Assembly (NCBI GenBank): GCA_037893225.1
Contig: JAZGUH010000419.1
Span: 186,001-250,000, forward strand
Length of the DNA: 64,000 nucleotides
Origin: Hippasteria phrygiana
Lineage: Eukaryota; Echinodermata; Asteroidea; Valvatida; Goniasteridae
Reading direction: 5' to 3'
In this document: one piece after another, positions 11,561 to 22,888 of the stretch
How positions within the stretch are numbered: position 1 is the stretch's first letter
How the letters are laid out: each line of letters opens with the position of its first letter
Notes under the pieces: model-generated
What the model was told of the DNA's origin: nothing
Databases searched by the model: none
Seen by the model: the letters and a program-made list of their open reading frames with translations, nothing else
Program-made: the position numbers and the translations under genes

Positions 11561-11673
11561 TTAGTCAAGTAAGGTATTTTATAATAATTCATTATTTTTG
11601 GTTTGTGATGTTTGCAAATGTTTTATATTACCTTTTAAAGTACAGGATTTTTACTCACTGTCATTTGTTATAG

Positions 11674-11746
11674 CCATTGTGAAGAAGGCACGGGCGAGCA
11701 AAACCTCTGGTATTGATCAGGCGAGTAGTGAGTCTACTTGAATATC
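11674..11746 (+). other. Exon-like block C in arm 1
   Basis: It follows an acceptor (TTTGTTATAG). In phase with block B it reads AIVKKARASKTSGIDQASSE and stops shortly after, at TGA (11744-11746). Arm 2 reads almost the same with one Q-to-E change. In another frame the same DNA reads LLEYQQRADERDRRRREEL, a charged helix like the C-termini of Myb/SANT accessory proteins. The two readings cannot both be the real one. Confidence 0.3.
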
Positions 11747-11799
11747 AGCAACGGGCTGATGAGAGGGATCGGAGAAGACGGGAAGAACTGAGACACACA

Positions 11800-11930
11800 G
11801 CAGGAGGGTGGCAACAACCGGGATGGACCGTACAATACCTCAGACTCCTCAGTGGAACTCTTGCACACAGCAGGAGGGTGGCAACAACTGGGATGGACCG
11901 TACACTTACACCCAGCTGTAGTTGTACTGG
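11800..11930 (+). repeat. 70-bp minisatellite, short allele (under 2 units)
   Basis: AGCAGGAGGGTGGCAACAAC occurs twice, 70 bp apart. The homologous locus in arm 2 (23976-24505) carries eight copies of this motif. See that entry. Confidence 0.8.
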
Positions 11931-12047
11931 AAAAAAGTTGGCTGTAGATGTGCAGTACGTGGATTGTGCATGGGTACATTGTCGATAAAACTGGCTGGGT
12001 TGCTCATTTACTTTGTTCACAAGTTTATACTTTTTCAGTTAAATTCA

Positions 12048-12678
12048 ATTTATCAGTTGGCCTTGATCAAGGCTGTCAAACTTTGTTCCCCGATATGCGA
12101 TACGAGCTGAGCGAGCGCCCAGCGCTTACCGAGCCAACACAACCCAGTATATGTGCCCAGTCCTGGTGCCCAGTCACCACCATACGTACACGCATAGTCG
12201 AGGCGAAAGACAGCCTTGAGCCAACTGTGTTTGCTCATTATGACAATGATACGCGCTATGGTAAACAGTCTTCTCTCATTGGATAATGAGATGACATGCG
12301 CGCGCATCATATGCGTGTTTACATTTGAAACGCGTGTTTACTTTGGACTGTGTTTGTGTATCATGCATACAGCAATGCTGACATGAATATGCATATATAC
12401 GGGCCAGTTTACGGGGTTTGATTGGTTCGGCCAATTTTGGCCGAAAATATAAAGAAATACTTAAGAAATTCGGCATGGTTGGGTCAAGGCTGTCATTCGT
12501 CTCAACTGTGCGTGTACGTGGGGAATGGGCACGTACGTACATACACTGTCATGTACTATACACTGATCTACGTACTGTTTATGGACGTACGTACATGTAC
12601 GTGCAGGCTTGGCCAGCACTGGGCGCTCGCTCGTTTAATGGGAACAAGCTTGACAGCATTGATCAAAGCTATTTATCA
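12048..12678. mobile_element. Foldback element with nested inverted repeats
   Basis: The outer inverted repeat pairs 12048-12140 (TTATCAGTTGGCCTTGATCA, then GAGCGAGCGCCCAGCGCTTACC) with 12600-12678. An inner pair is at about 12195-12232 (GAAAGACAGCCTTGAGCCAA) and 12475-12515. The loop includes CGTACGTACATG-rich sequence. No transposase frame. Superfamily unknown. Confidence 0.6.
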
Positions 12679-12791
12679 GTAAGCACCGATATACAATTTG
12701 AAAGATGCTGTGCTTTATTTTCTGTTAACATGCAATATTAGAAGGGGACGTTACAAAACATTTGCAACAACTTGCCGTTTATTATTTAGAA

Positions 12792-13236
12792 TTATACAAC
12801 ACCTGAATAAATCCCAGCCATCCGATTGGTGGATCGTCGATCACGTGCATTGAATTATTCGACCCATCATCACACGACGCGAACCCGCACCGCCCAAAAC
12901 GTTCTATCACATGGTTCTATCAAACGGTGCGCACGCATTGATAGAACCAAAAGAACTTTCCTAATTTCACGGTCACTATGGTGGCGCTACAACAGGGCTG
13001 TCATTCACACAACATGGCGGCCGAGTTTCCCGAACTGCCGCGGTTTGTTCTCCTAACAGACGACGAAATATTGGAACTCGTAGGCGATGCTGACGCTGCT
13101 AACGCAAAGAGACAAATGAAATATGCAATCAAATGATTAGAGGTATTTGCAAGACACGCAGGAACAACAATTAAAGCTTTAACTGATTCGGAACTGGACC
13201 ACTTTTTGTCGCGGTTTTATGTGGGACTGAGAAGGT
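12792..13236 (+). mobile_element. Crypton-like remnant, copy 1 (promoter region plus first coding exon)
   Basis: Directly repeated at 48848-49235. It includes about 220 bp upstream with CACGTG- and CGCGAACCC-type motifs, an ATG at 13014 and a coding block to a GTAAAC donor at 13234. The boundaries are those of the shared segment. Real element ends cannot be fixed. Confidence 0.55.
13014..13233 (+). pseudogene. N-terminal domain of Crypton-type tyrosine recombinase/KIAA1958-like protein, broken
   Basis: The frame starts MAAEFPELPRFVLLTDDEIL, continues with NAKRQMKYAIK, and is interrupted by TGA at 13134. It then continues in the same frame as LEVFARHAGTT, ELDHFLSRFYVGLR, to a splice-donor-like GTAAAC. 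The spaced pattern NxKR..AI..F..(A)..G, ELD..L..FY..R is that of the N-terminal region of Crypton-derived tyrosine recombinases (DUF3504/KIAA1958-like proteins). The recombinase catalytic part is not present. The TGA could derive from CGA by deamination, and it is also present in copy 2, so it predates their separation. Confidence 0.6.
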
Positions 13237-13295
13237 AAACGGCACGTTGTAACGTTACACCAAGAAATCCATGCATGCAATCTGTCGGATTTATT

Positions 13296-13492
13296 CAGGC
13301 GTTGTATAAAACAAATAATGAATGTTTCACATTCGTGCAATGGTAAGAATAATTTCATTCGGTGACTAGATGGAATGTCCCATTCCACTCGGCTTCGCCT
13401 CGTGGAATAGAACATTCAATCTGTCACCTCATGAAATTATTCTTACCATCGCACTCATAAACATTCATTATTTGTATAATATTACTTAAGTA
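13296..13492. repeat. Long hairpin (palindromic repeat) with CGGCTTCGCC-type centre
   Basis: CAAATAATGAATGTTT..GGTAAGAATAATTTCAT on the left pairs with ATGAAATTATTCTTACC..AAACATTCATTATTTG on the right. The centre is CCACTCGGCTTCGCCTCGTGG. Each arm is about 90 bp with a few mismatches. It probably represents a foldback MITE. Confidence 0.7.
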
Positions 13493-13894
13493 GCCGAACA
13501 TTACATTATAATGTCTTCAAGCTAATTTGAATCCTGGATGGTGATTGGTCTATCCATGGCAACAAGCTGTACTACATTATACCATACCATTTAGCGTGCC
13601 TATAGGCAAATACGGCACCATGTGTATTGCACAATTCTAAATTTATGCAACGCGATTTCGTTAAACATTATTCAATATGAATTCAAATCGCATGTTTGCA
13701 TCCAGTGTGGATCATGTGCGTTTGGCAAATCCTGGTTTTGTGCGTTTTCAATCTTTATTGTGCAAAGGCCTGTCGCCAATTCCGGACATCAGGCAATCAT
13801 GTCGGAGGCCACAGTGCCAGCTAGGGGGAAAATACAAGATGCTTTTGGCTTTTGCCAGTGAAGTGCCAATTGGTTGTGGGATGGTGGGGCTGGT

Positions 13895-13918
13895 CCCCCC
13901 CCCCCCCCCCCCCCCCCC
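13895..13918 (+). repeat. Poly-C run (24 C)
   Basis: An uninterrupted C homopolymer. The homologous place in arm 2 carries 30 G on the + strand (23726-23755). Length is likely polymorphic or error-prone. Confidence 0.9.
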
Positions 13919-14438
13919 AGCGACGGGCCTGATTGTGCATCAAGTTTGCTTGAAGATAAATTCCACAACACTCGTGGGATAACTTATATTGATACTTTTT
14001 CATAAACAGGTATGTACCTACACATGTAAATACTTGAACATTAATGCCAAAAGCATGTTCACTGTTACCAGGGTTATAATTGTGCAATTTTTGAATCAGT
14101 ATGTAAGTAGCTTTGATGCATTTGCAAGGGTGAGAAATGTTACTTGGTTTATTTGGCTGTTCCAAACGACCTTGCTGAAGAAGGTTGACTACTATACTTT
14201 ATTTTCCTTTAAACTTTCACTTGGTTTTGTTTAACTACAGTATCCTGATGTAGTGAAAATGTGTAAACACAAGCCAAAAACTTTGCCATTAAAATATTGT
14301 GAAATTTACATTTATTAAATAAAGGGCTCTCTGTTTGATCTAAAGTTATGTTAGAACTTTAGGAATAGAGAACTTCACATTAGCCCTGTATGCACACTTC
14401 AGGTTGAAAGTGAGGCTCTTGAGAATAAACAAACAGTG

Positions 14439-14753
14439 CTATTCAACAAATTCAATTGCGCCATGAATTGCAGTGCAGGTGTAACATAGTAAGTTTTTAA
14501 TTCGCATGAGATCCTCGCTTTCCAACATGGAAGTGTGCAAATTGGTGCTGTTTTCATCAATTCGGGATTCATCGATAGGCACATGGGTCGTTCTATAAAT
14601 TAGGGATCCAAAAGTGTGACATGTTTTGGTGTCCCCTTTACACCTGACGTGTAATTTCCCATCAAGTATCACTAAAATTGACTTGACACTTTTTTTTTTA
14701 CTTGTTTGGCAGGTAAACTGCTTTACATGATCACCCTTCAAGATAGAAGGCAC
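14439..14753 (-). CDS. Conserved 104-residue open frame in arm 1, unknown function
   Basis: The minus-strand frame starts MPSILKGDHVKQFTCQTSK and ends in IHGAIEFVE followed by TAG. It contains Cys residues in HVRCKGDTKTCHTFG. The homologous sequence in arm 2 (22889-23201, plus strand) keeps the same start and stop but has a one-base insertion after the HVPI codons, so only 60 residues read there. Retention of the frame in one arm suggests past coding. I do not recognise the family. It could be the last exon of a transposon or host gene, since no promoter or acceptor is obvious. Confidence 0.35.
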   Translation of the reverse strand: MPSILKGDHVKQFTCQTSKKKSVKSILVILDGKLHVRCKGDTKTCHTFGSLIYRTTHVPIDESRIDENSTNLHTSMLESEDLMRIKNLLCYTCTAIHGAIEFVE

Positions 14754-14779
14754 TAATTAAAGAATGAGTCCTGAATTGT

Positions 14780-16080
14780 AAAATCCTATACATGTCAGAT
14801 GTAACAGGGACAAAGTGGGACCCATAATTTAAAGAATGACCCATATTCCAAGTTAGCAGCAGTGGCATATCCCGCACGGGGAAAGGGGAATTTGAGGCAT
14901 CCTAAAAAACAAAGAAATAGTGTTTTTAAAACTGTTTTAAGACGGTTCAGATGTTTGCCCTCCCTGGTACAAAAAGCTGGATACGCTACTGGTTATTGTG
15001 GTGGGAGAATTAAATCAGATTTCAAAACCCGGTTATCCTGATTAACGGTTATCTGATTTAATGTTGAAAAAAATGGATGGGTGTGCTATTCATATTCCAA
15101 GAAGACTACTAGTGAGTGAATGCAGTTACAATTATTAGAGACCATGGAGCAAATTGAAATATGTTCAAGTTGTTTTGAGTACGTCACAAAAATGGAAGGC
15201 TTAATTTTGTTAAAGGTTTCCTTCGAATATCCGGTTTCCAAAATCGAAACTAATTGTGTATTCAAACCAAATGTTGAAAAATATATATATTATATCCCAC
15301 CACAAGTTTTAATTTACTGTCGAGTAATGTCAATTTCATCACCTTGTGTCACGTGTGAAACGAGGTATCTCACAATGGCAGGTTCAGGAACATCATGGAG
15401 AAATAATATATGGGAGTTTGCTATAGGGCTGTGCATCTAAAGCTGGTATACCAGAGTACCTGATCCCTGTCACGAACTGGTCATCGTGGAATCGAGTACC
15501 GAACCGAACTAACATACGTGTAATTTCTCAGACAATGGAAAGATGTTTTTGAATTATTTGTGGACAATTTTCAAAATAGAAACCAGGGCCCTGTACAGGG
15601 AAAAACCAACAGATTAACATGACTTGCGAAAATGCAATTTACACCATAAAGATATAGAGCTCATCACTGTTTGCTAACATTTGCATCTTACTTTATTGAT
15701 GCATCGATGTTGTAGTATTAATGTGCAGACCTTTACGACAATATGAACAGCAATTTACGAGATTGAATTTTTAGGATTAGCTTTGTTTAACAGGTATCAG
15801 ATTTACATATTACCCGTAAATGCACACGCCTAGTTTGCTATGATAGTGCCTTTTATGAATTTCTTTGTTTCAAAAGATGTAATCTTGCATTAGGATGATG
15901 TAAATTCAATAATTGCCTTTTTATAAAAAGAATACGGAGGTGAAGGGCAAAAAAGCCAATGTTGAATCCTTGTTTCAAGTTTTATTAAAATATAAAACAA
16001 TATTTTCTCTGCATCTGTGTACGTATTACTGTCACTGTTGAAAAACAATTACATGTTGTACATAGTATAGGGGGTGTCCT
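14780..16080. other. Unassigned part of arm 1
   Basis: The sequence is shared with arm 2 (about 22050-22870 reversed) and holds no supported gene. A short inverted motif GGTTATCCTGATTAACGGTTATC lies at about 15032-15054. The frame at 15120-15440 is not conserved intact in arm 2 and is probably spurious. Confidence 0.4.
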
Positions 16081-16405
16081 AATTGGGGATTTGAAGGGGG
16101 GGCTGCAGGTGCGGTGGAACACTTTTGAAAGGGGGGGGGGGGGGCGGGCGGGCAGCAGTGCCGGCCGGCTGCCCCTTTCTGTTTTTCTTTATGCGGAACA
16201 GCCAAAAGTGTGTGTGGGGGGGGGGGGGGGCCATTTCCCCCAAGTAGAAAACAGTTGTTGTTGTTTTTTTTTTTGGGGGGGGGGAATATTTCAGTAATGT
16301 TTTTAAAAAAAACAATAGAAAACTTTTACCTTGGGGAGGTTTCCCATTCTGCAAAATATTCATGTTGTGTCCTTTGATCATGCTAATTGAAAATGAAAAT
16401 CCGTT

Positions 16406-18870
16406 TAATCAATGATCTGTTGCATCTTTTGAATCGATTTTGGGACTGCAATGTCACCGAAAGCATCTTGAAAAAAAATTAGGCGGTCATCTTGGAAAAT
16501 ATTGCCCAGGAATGATATACAAATCGAAGTTTAAAAACTCAGGGGAAATCCTCCGTCCTTTTATTCGACACGACACTATATTTTTCCGCGCTACGCGCAA
16601 TTGATTTCAATTTTAGATAGATTATGAACGCATAGAAACTAAAAGTGACCACCCACGTTTCCGAGATAATTTATCATGCGTGACAGAAACTCGGATATTA
16701 AAGATGTTTTTCTTAGTTTCCATAGATAAAAAAGACGTCTTTCCGTTTTACAGGGGTCTTTCGGTATCACTGTAGTAGATGCTTAAAAGGGAAACAAAAT
16801 CTCTGACCTATTTCCTGGTCCCTGGGAATTAATTATTTTTCCCCTCTTTCTTTCACCAAAAATAGAAATTAAAACAGACGCATAATTCTCGATTAAAGTC
16901 GATGAAAAAACGCAACATGGTTTAATATGGTTAATTATTACGGTCGGGTTCATGCCTGTAATACATTTTGGAACATCGCTTAATGTTCCCGATAATGCTA
17001 GCCGCCCAAATTCTATTTTCCTGCGTACATGCAAGAATAAACGAAACTATTCTGATGGTTGCTTGATTAACATTCAAGATTGTAAAAACAAAACCGTGTC
17101 ACAGATTTCGGTTATATTTTGGTCGATCATAATACTTGTACAGTACATTCCCGGTGCAAGCCAGACTATACTGAAACCGAGTACATGTAGGCCTATTCTT
17201 TGACGCATTTCCCGTATTTCACAATTCACTTTCCCGCTCGGGCCTTTTAGGGGCGGATCCGGGGAGGGGTCTAAACCCCCTTGCTGTGTCATTTTTGGGG
17301 GCTGGGGAGGTTTAGTTCTTTGGTCTTTTATTTAGTGGGTAAAATTTACTTGTAAGAAAAGATTCCATCGGGTCCAGTAGCGCATTTACTGGAAGATTAT
17401 GGGGTTACATGGCGCCACCAACGACAGGAAGAGCACCACCCAGCCCCTACCCATCCCAACCACCCCACCCTCGCCTGTCAAATTATTTTACCGACGGGAA
17501 ATGTGTTGGGGGGTCAAGTTTGTTTGGCAATATTGTAGACTTTTTTTTAACTCCTTTCCCAGCAAAACTTCTCGGATTCAACGGTTTTGACAATAAAGTT
17601 GAAACAAATAAGCTGATAACATGTCACACATGTTTCATTTTATGCAAATTGCCCATCACAAGCCCAACTCGAGGTGTGGGGCTACAGAGGAATATGTGGA
17701 AGAATCAGCCCCGTACCTCACACTGAAACAAGACAAGATAATCTAATCTCTTCACAGCACGAATAGGGTCGGGATGGGTAATTATAACTAGTCCACATTT
17801 AAATAATAATGCCTCTACCCAGTGCTATAACCCAGGAGGCCACGGCACTTCCACAAAGGTTTGCGTAGGTGTAGATCTGGGAGGGGTGGGGTGGGGTGAG
17901 GGAAATATCCACCCACTTTGTGGCTAGGAGAGGGGAGGGCCCATACGAGGCCCCAATTTCCAATACCGTAAAATAAGATTACAGTTGCTATGTCCTTACA
18001 TTTTGCTCATGGCACCCCAACAACTTTAAAATTAAATAGCTGATTAATTTTTCTAGCAGTATTAAAATTATTAGTTTTCCAATGAGATATTACATGAGAC
18101 CCCTAAACGGAAAACTCCGCTTACATTTATTTAAACGAAAAATTAATGTAGAATTATTGAGTTCCGCATGGAAGATCTTGTGAACTGAGGCGTAAAACTA
18201 GCGGAATTAAATGTAGAAAGCCATTAATGGTTTACACCATCGGGGCCTGTCAGTGCAAACAAGTTATCTTATCGTAACAAAACAAAATACGAAGAAAAAA
18301 TTGAGTTCGGTTTTTTTCTCTCACCCTGTATATGTACAGACATAATTTTCGTCAGAACACATTGAACCACAAATGTTGATACTCGGAAGTGTGTTTTTTT
18401 TTTGTCAGGGAACAGCACGCTTTCCACGAGCGGCCACGTTTATCATCATTCCATCATTCGTCGTAAATATCTTGTAGACTAAGGATAGTGATAATTGACA
18501 ATTCAAGACGCAGTTCTTTTTTAAGTTGCCACAAAATGAAAGAAATTCGGAGAGTACATTATTTTACACACACGTCAACATAACCATGGAAACAGCGCGA
18601 CACAGATCAAGTGGCTATAATTCGAAACTGACTTGCCCAAATCTTCCGGTTTTGTGGACAATGTAAATTTTGCAAAAAGAAAAAGAAAAATCAAAATGTT
18701 AAATTTAAGGCAAGATTTGATTCCTTTAATTCTGAACTGTTCAAAGTACGTTTTTCAGACGGCAGTTTTACTAAAACGTATGCAAAGACTTTTTTTTCTG
18801 AATGCATCACTGAAGGAAACTATTGCGGGGCATCCCCACCCCGGGGGACATATTCCCTTTATATAAGTTC
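16406..18870 (+). repeat. Second inverted duplication, half C1
   Basis: It matches the reverse complement of about 44360-47325. Shared landmarks are GGCGGTCATCTTGGAAAATA (16482), ATTCCCGGTGCAAGCCAG-like (17147), GGCGCCACCAACGACAGGAA (17410), CTCTACCCAGTGCTATA (17812), CCATGGAAACAGCGCGACAC (18585) and the FSDGSF coding block (18740-18860). It begins about 20 bp after arm 1 of the first inverted duplication ends. The stretch 18110-18480 has no obvious partner. Confidence 0.8.
18700..18866 (+). pseudogene. Coding-like block with FSDGSFTKTYAKT motif (copy in C1)
   Basis: It reads FNSELFKVRFSDGSFTKTYA, then KTFFLNASLKETIAGHPH, then a stop at 18864-18866. The counterpart in C2 (44370-44529, minus) keeps the frame but has nine extra bases after the AKT codons, a change that preserves reading. 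This hints at past protein selection. Family not recognised. Confidence 0.4.
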
Positions 18871-21737
18871 AGGATCAGCTCATCATTGGAAGTTCTGTCG
18901 TATAATCTCTTGTAGAATTCCACTGAGTACCTGAAAATGAGTTTAATTTTTATTATTTCACCTTTTATTCAATAGGTTAATGCTGCGGACGCAGGCGAGG
19001 ACGACTTGTATGATGAACTTTGATGTGGGGGGGGGGGGGGGGGCTACAGGAGGGCAACTCGATAGTAATTTTTTTTTTTTTTATCCGGAAAGTGTACTTA
19101 TGTTTTTGTGTAAAAGGCCTATTATGTAGTTCCAGGTTTGTGTTTTTTATCTTAATATTGAAATTTATGTTTCTGCTTTATGTATAGTTTCAATGTTTAA
19201 AGACGCTTTGAAATAAATGTATATAAATGTATATATGTCAATAGAGTAATACACACAAAATGTTGTCCTGTTATTCTTTTTGTATTATTGGAACAAAAAC
19301 CAAATTGGGTCACTTTTGAAAATCCTATTTTCCAAAATAGCGTACGTGTTTTTCTGTTTTGTATTTACTTGCAAATTTAATAAATGAAATGAAATGAAAT
19401 ACTCAGCAGGCAATGACATTTTATTGTTTAAATTGTCTATAAAGTCCTTCATTGTAATTTCACGAAGTCCAGTAAGAATTGACGAGGACCCCGACATTTT
19501 GGTTAATGGGCAAATTTTAGTGGCAATGTGTTTATAGGGACTCTGGCTAACCAAAAAGCTAATCAAATGCAACCATTGACGATTAGTAGATGGAAAGCGC
19601 TCCCCTGGGGTAACGGCATTTCACAAGAGGGGGGGGGGGGGGGGGCGGGGGAGAGCTCCCTTCTCCCAATACGATCCCCGTCAATCCAGTTGTATAATCC
19701 CGGTGTAGGCCTACCTGTACTGAAGCGGGTATTGTTTTAATTTTGGACACTGATAATAAATAGTAGCAAATTTCGGCTTTTATGCTTATCGTCTGATGAT
19801 TTTCCTGACCGGATATTTAATTTAAAAAGACGAGGCCATTAGTTTTTTCCACCCATAACCATTAAAGATTATTATCGAGGGATTCCCATCCCCCCCCCCC
19901 CCCCCCCCCCCCCCCCCAGCCAAAAACGAAAATATAATTTGAATTTGTTTCCCGGGGAGGCGCGCGGATAGCCTGGGGCGGTTCTCGGGGGAGTCTGACA
20001 ATTTAAAAATTTTCAAAGATCCTAGAAGGGGGAAGATCGGTCACTGTGTATCTTTTTGTACAGCGCCCGATGAAACGCTATGACGTCACTATTTTGGACT
20101 ATGGCGAAGGGCGCCCCTAGCGATTGATAGGTAAAACGAGAATGCAGCATCGGGTGTAAAAGGCGAGCGGGATTTTCATTGATGAAGAAAAAACTTCACA
20201 AAGACGACGAAATGAAGAGACAAATAAAGGAATAAGGAAATGATTAATAATAATATCACGGAGGTACCGCCATTATAATACTTGTAGTTACGTGTTTTAG
20301 TGATGATAATTTCTATAAATCAGGGAATGCATTTGTACAATGTCGTTTAGTTATTGAGACGATGAGACCACTATCAGATTTTATTCTATCCTTATGGGTG
20401 GATTATTTTATGTATATAAAAAAAAACATCTTTGTTTTTACGGGAAGTATCCATATTTGATTGTTTTTAAATGATAAAGTCATGTTTGTACTTCAACTAT
20501 TTAATGAAGCTAAATGAAGCATTTGTTGTGCGATAAGGTTCTTTTCAGAACCCGTACCTCTCGTTAGTTGAGATAAACACATGGTGTTACCGCAAACTGA
20601 AACGAGGTTTTATTTTTTATTTGGAAATACTATTTTAAGGAACAATTTCTCTGAGAAATAATGTTTTGTGCCATAAGTACAGTTATATTTGTTTGTATAT
20701 CGATATCGTATCAATATCGATTTCCACTTGCAAAGTCAAATAGGACCAATTTTAAAGCCAAAGTTTATCAAAAATGTATTATTTAACATTAAAAAAAAAG
20801 TTGTGGGTTTACAATTAATGGTAATCAGTTTGGTGCAGCCATTTTGGGCTATATTTAGCATATATAGCACGACATGGGGCAAAGGGGACCCCCCTTTTTG
20901 TGTTGGTCATTGTGTTCCAGGAATCTCAGGAATTATTTTCAGAAATCTAGGGGTATGTGTTAGGTTACAATTGTCTGGAGTGTGTGTAGGGTATAGTGAC
21001 AAAAGGGGGTACCCCTGTGCCCTATATCGTGCTGGGTATCCTATTTAATGTGGGCGAGCAGTTAATTGTTTACATTTTGGACACTGAAAATAAGAAAAGG
21101 CCGGACTTCCAAAAAACAACATTGCATTCAACAGCAATGACAATTTCCAATGACGTCCAAATGGACTCAAGTTCCACTTCGGACAATATTTGTACAGCTA
21201 CCCAAAATTGTCCTGGCCGGATAATTGTTTTAAATAAAAGAAAACCATCGGTTTTTTTCTCACCAGAACAAAACAAATGTTGAATATTATTGTCAAGGAT
21301 TCCCGTCCCACCCACCCCCCAAAACAAACACAACATAAATGCGATTTTCCTCGATATGAAAATATATTAAAATTTATTCCCGGGGAGGCGCGCAGATAAG
21401 AGGGCGCGCCAAGGGCGGACTCCGAGTACTCCATTTTTAAAGAAGTCTGCGAGGAGAAATTTTACCTGCTGTTCCCCCCCCCCCCCCCCCCCCCGACTGT
21501 TTGATCTGTTTTTCTGCCTTACTAAAAAATCTAAGTTTAGTCGGCGAATTTGAGGTCAGAGAGGGCAGTAGAGGTGGTTTTACCTAAAAGTGCCATTTGC
21601 CTGGTTTGTTTAACGCGATGTCGATGGCGGGCAATAAAGGCATGTGTATTTTAAAGTTCCAAGTTGCATCGCAAAGAGTTTTAAAGTTTTCAGCAAAATT
21701 TTTGAAAGGTCGGGGGCCACTTTTTACATGGCCTGGA
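18871..21737. other. Spacer between inverted arms, unassigned
   Basis: No supported gene. It holds long G or C runs at about 19026, 19629, 19890 and 21474, and two similar blocks (about 19860-20000 and 21290-21430) that both contain GATTCCC..CCC, ATTTGAA/ATTTA..CCCGGGGAGGCGCGC and a CGGA/CTCC-rich end. These look like two copies of one repeat. The frame at 20689-21048 shows no domain. Confidence 0.4.
19890..19917 (+). repeat. Poly-C run (28 C)
   Basis: An uninterrupted C homopolymer within the repeat block at 19860-20000. Confidence 0.9.
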
Positions 21738-22888
21738 CAGTATGATCAAAAGACACAACAATATTTTGTAGAATGGGAAACCTCCCCAAGGCAAAAGTTT
21801 TCTATTGTTTTTTAAACCATTGCCGAAATATTCCCCCAACAAAAAAACCCAATTTTTTTCAACTTGGAGGTAAACCCCCACCCCCACTTTTGGCAGTTCC
21901 GCATAAAGAAAAACAGAAAAGGGCAGCAGGCCGGCCGGCACCGGCGCTGCTTTGCCCCCCCCCCCCCCCCCCCTTTCAAAAGTGTTCCGCCGCCCCTGCA
22001 ATCCCCTAGGACACCCAGGCCTACTATAAATGTGCAAAATACGTTAGCAAAGATACGTACACATAGATGCAGAGAAAATATTGTTTCTATATTTTAATAT
22101 AACTTGAAACAGGGATTCAATATTGGCTTTTTTGCCCTTCACATCCGTATTTTTCTATAACAAAAGGCAATTATTGAATTTACATCATCCCGATGCAAGA
22201 TTACACCCTTTAGAAACAAAGAAATTCGTAAAAGGCACTATCATAGCAAATTGGGGTTGCGCATTACGGGTAAAATGTGAATCGGGTACCTGTTAAAACT
22301 TCAGTACATGTTCCTGAACCTGTCATTGTGAGATAAGGCGATTAAATTGAATACTGTAAATTGAAACTAGTGTGGGATATGAATTACACAATTGGTTTCG
22401 ATTTTGGAAAAACGGATATTCAAGGAAACCTTTAACAAAATTAAGCCTTCCATTTTTGTGACATGCTAAAAACAACTTGAAAATCTTCAAATTGCTCCAT
22501 GGTCTAATAATTGTAACTGCATTCACTTGCTAGTGGTCTTCTTTGAATATGAATAGCACACCCATCCATTTTTTCAACATTAAATCAGATAACCGTAATC
22601 AGGATAACCGGATTTAGAAATCTGATTTCTCCACCACTAACCTATCCAGCTTTTTGTGCCAGGGAGGGCAAACAACATCTGACCCGTCTTAAAACAGTCC
22701 TTTTTTAATGATGCCTCAAATGCCCTTTTTTCCCCCCATGTTGGATACGCCACTGCTGTTGACTGATACTACATTAATATTTCTAAAGCTAGAATATGTG
22801 TCATTCATTAAATTAGGGTCCAACTTTGGTGTCCCCGTTACATCTGACATGTATAGGATTTTACAATTCAGGACTCATTCCTTAATTA

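Larger units (their letters stand above)
11996..13748. other. Segment present only in arm 1 of the inverted duplication
   Basis: Arm 2 passes directly from the sequence matching arm 1 at about 11990 (ATAAAACTGGC) to that matching 13749 (TTTTCAATCTTTATTGTGC). The extra ~1.75 kb holds a foldback element, a Crypton-like remnant and a hairpin repeat. It entered arm 1 or was lost cleanly from arm 2. No clear target duplication is visible. Confidence 0.65.
9330..16384 (+). repeat. Large inverted duplication, arm 1
   Basis: This segment matches the reverse complement of 21738-27000. Landmarks shared in order are: ACCATGTTGGCCAACTCA near 9385; exon-like blocks at 10018 and 10292; the 70-bp repeat unit at 11805; GTGCCAGCTAGGG at 13813; the open frame at 14439-14753; and CTTGGGGAGGTTTCCCATTC at 16332. 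Arm 1 carries two insertions missing from arm 2 (11060-11560 and about 11996-13748). The arms differ by scattered substitutions and indels, so the duplication is not recent. Confidence 0.85.
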
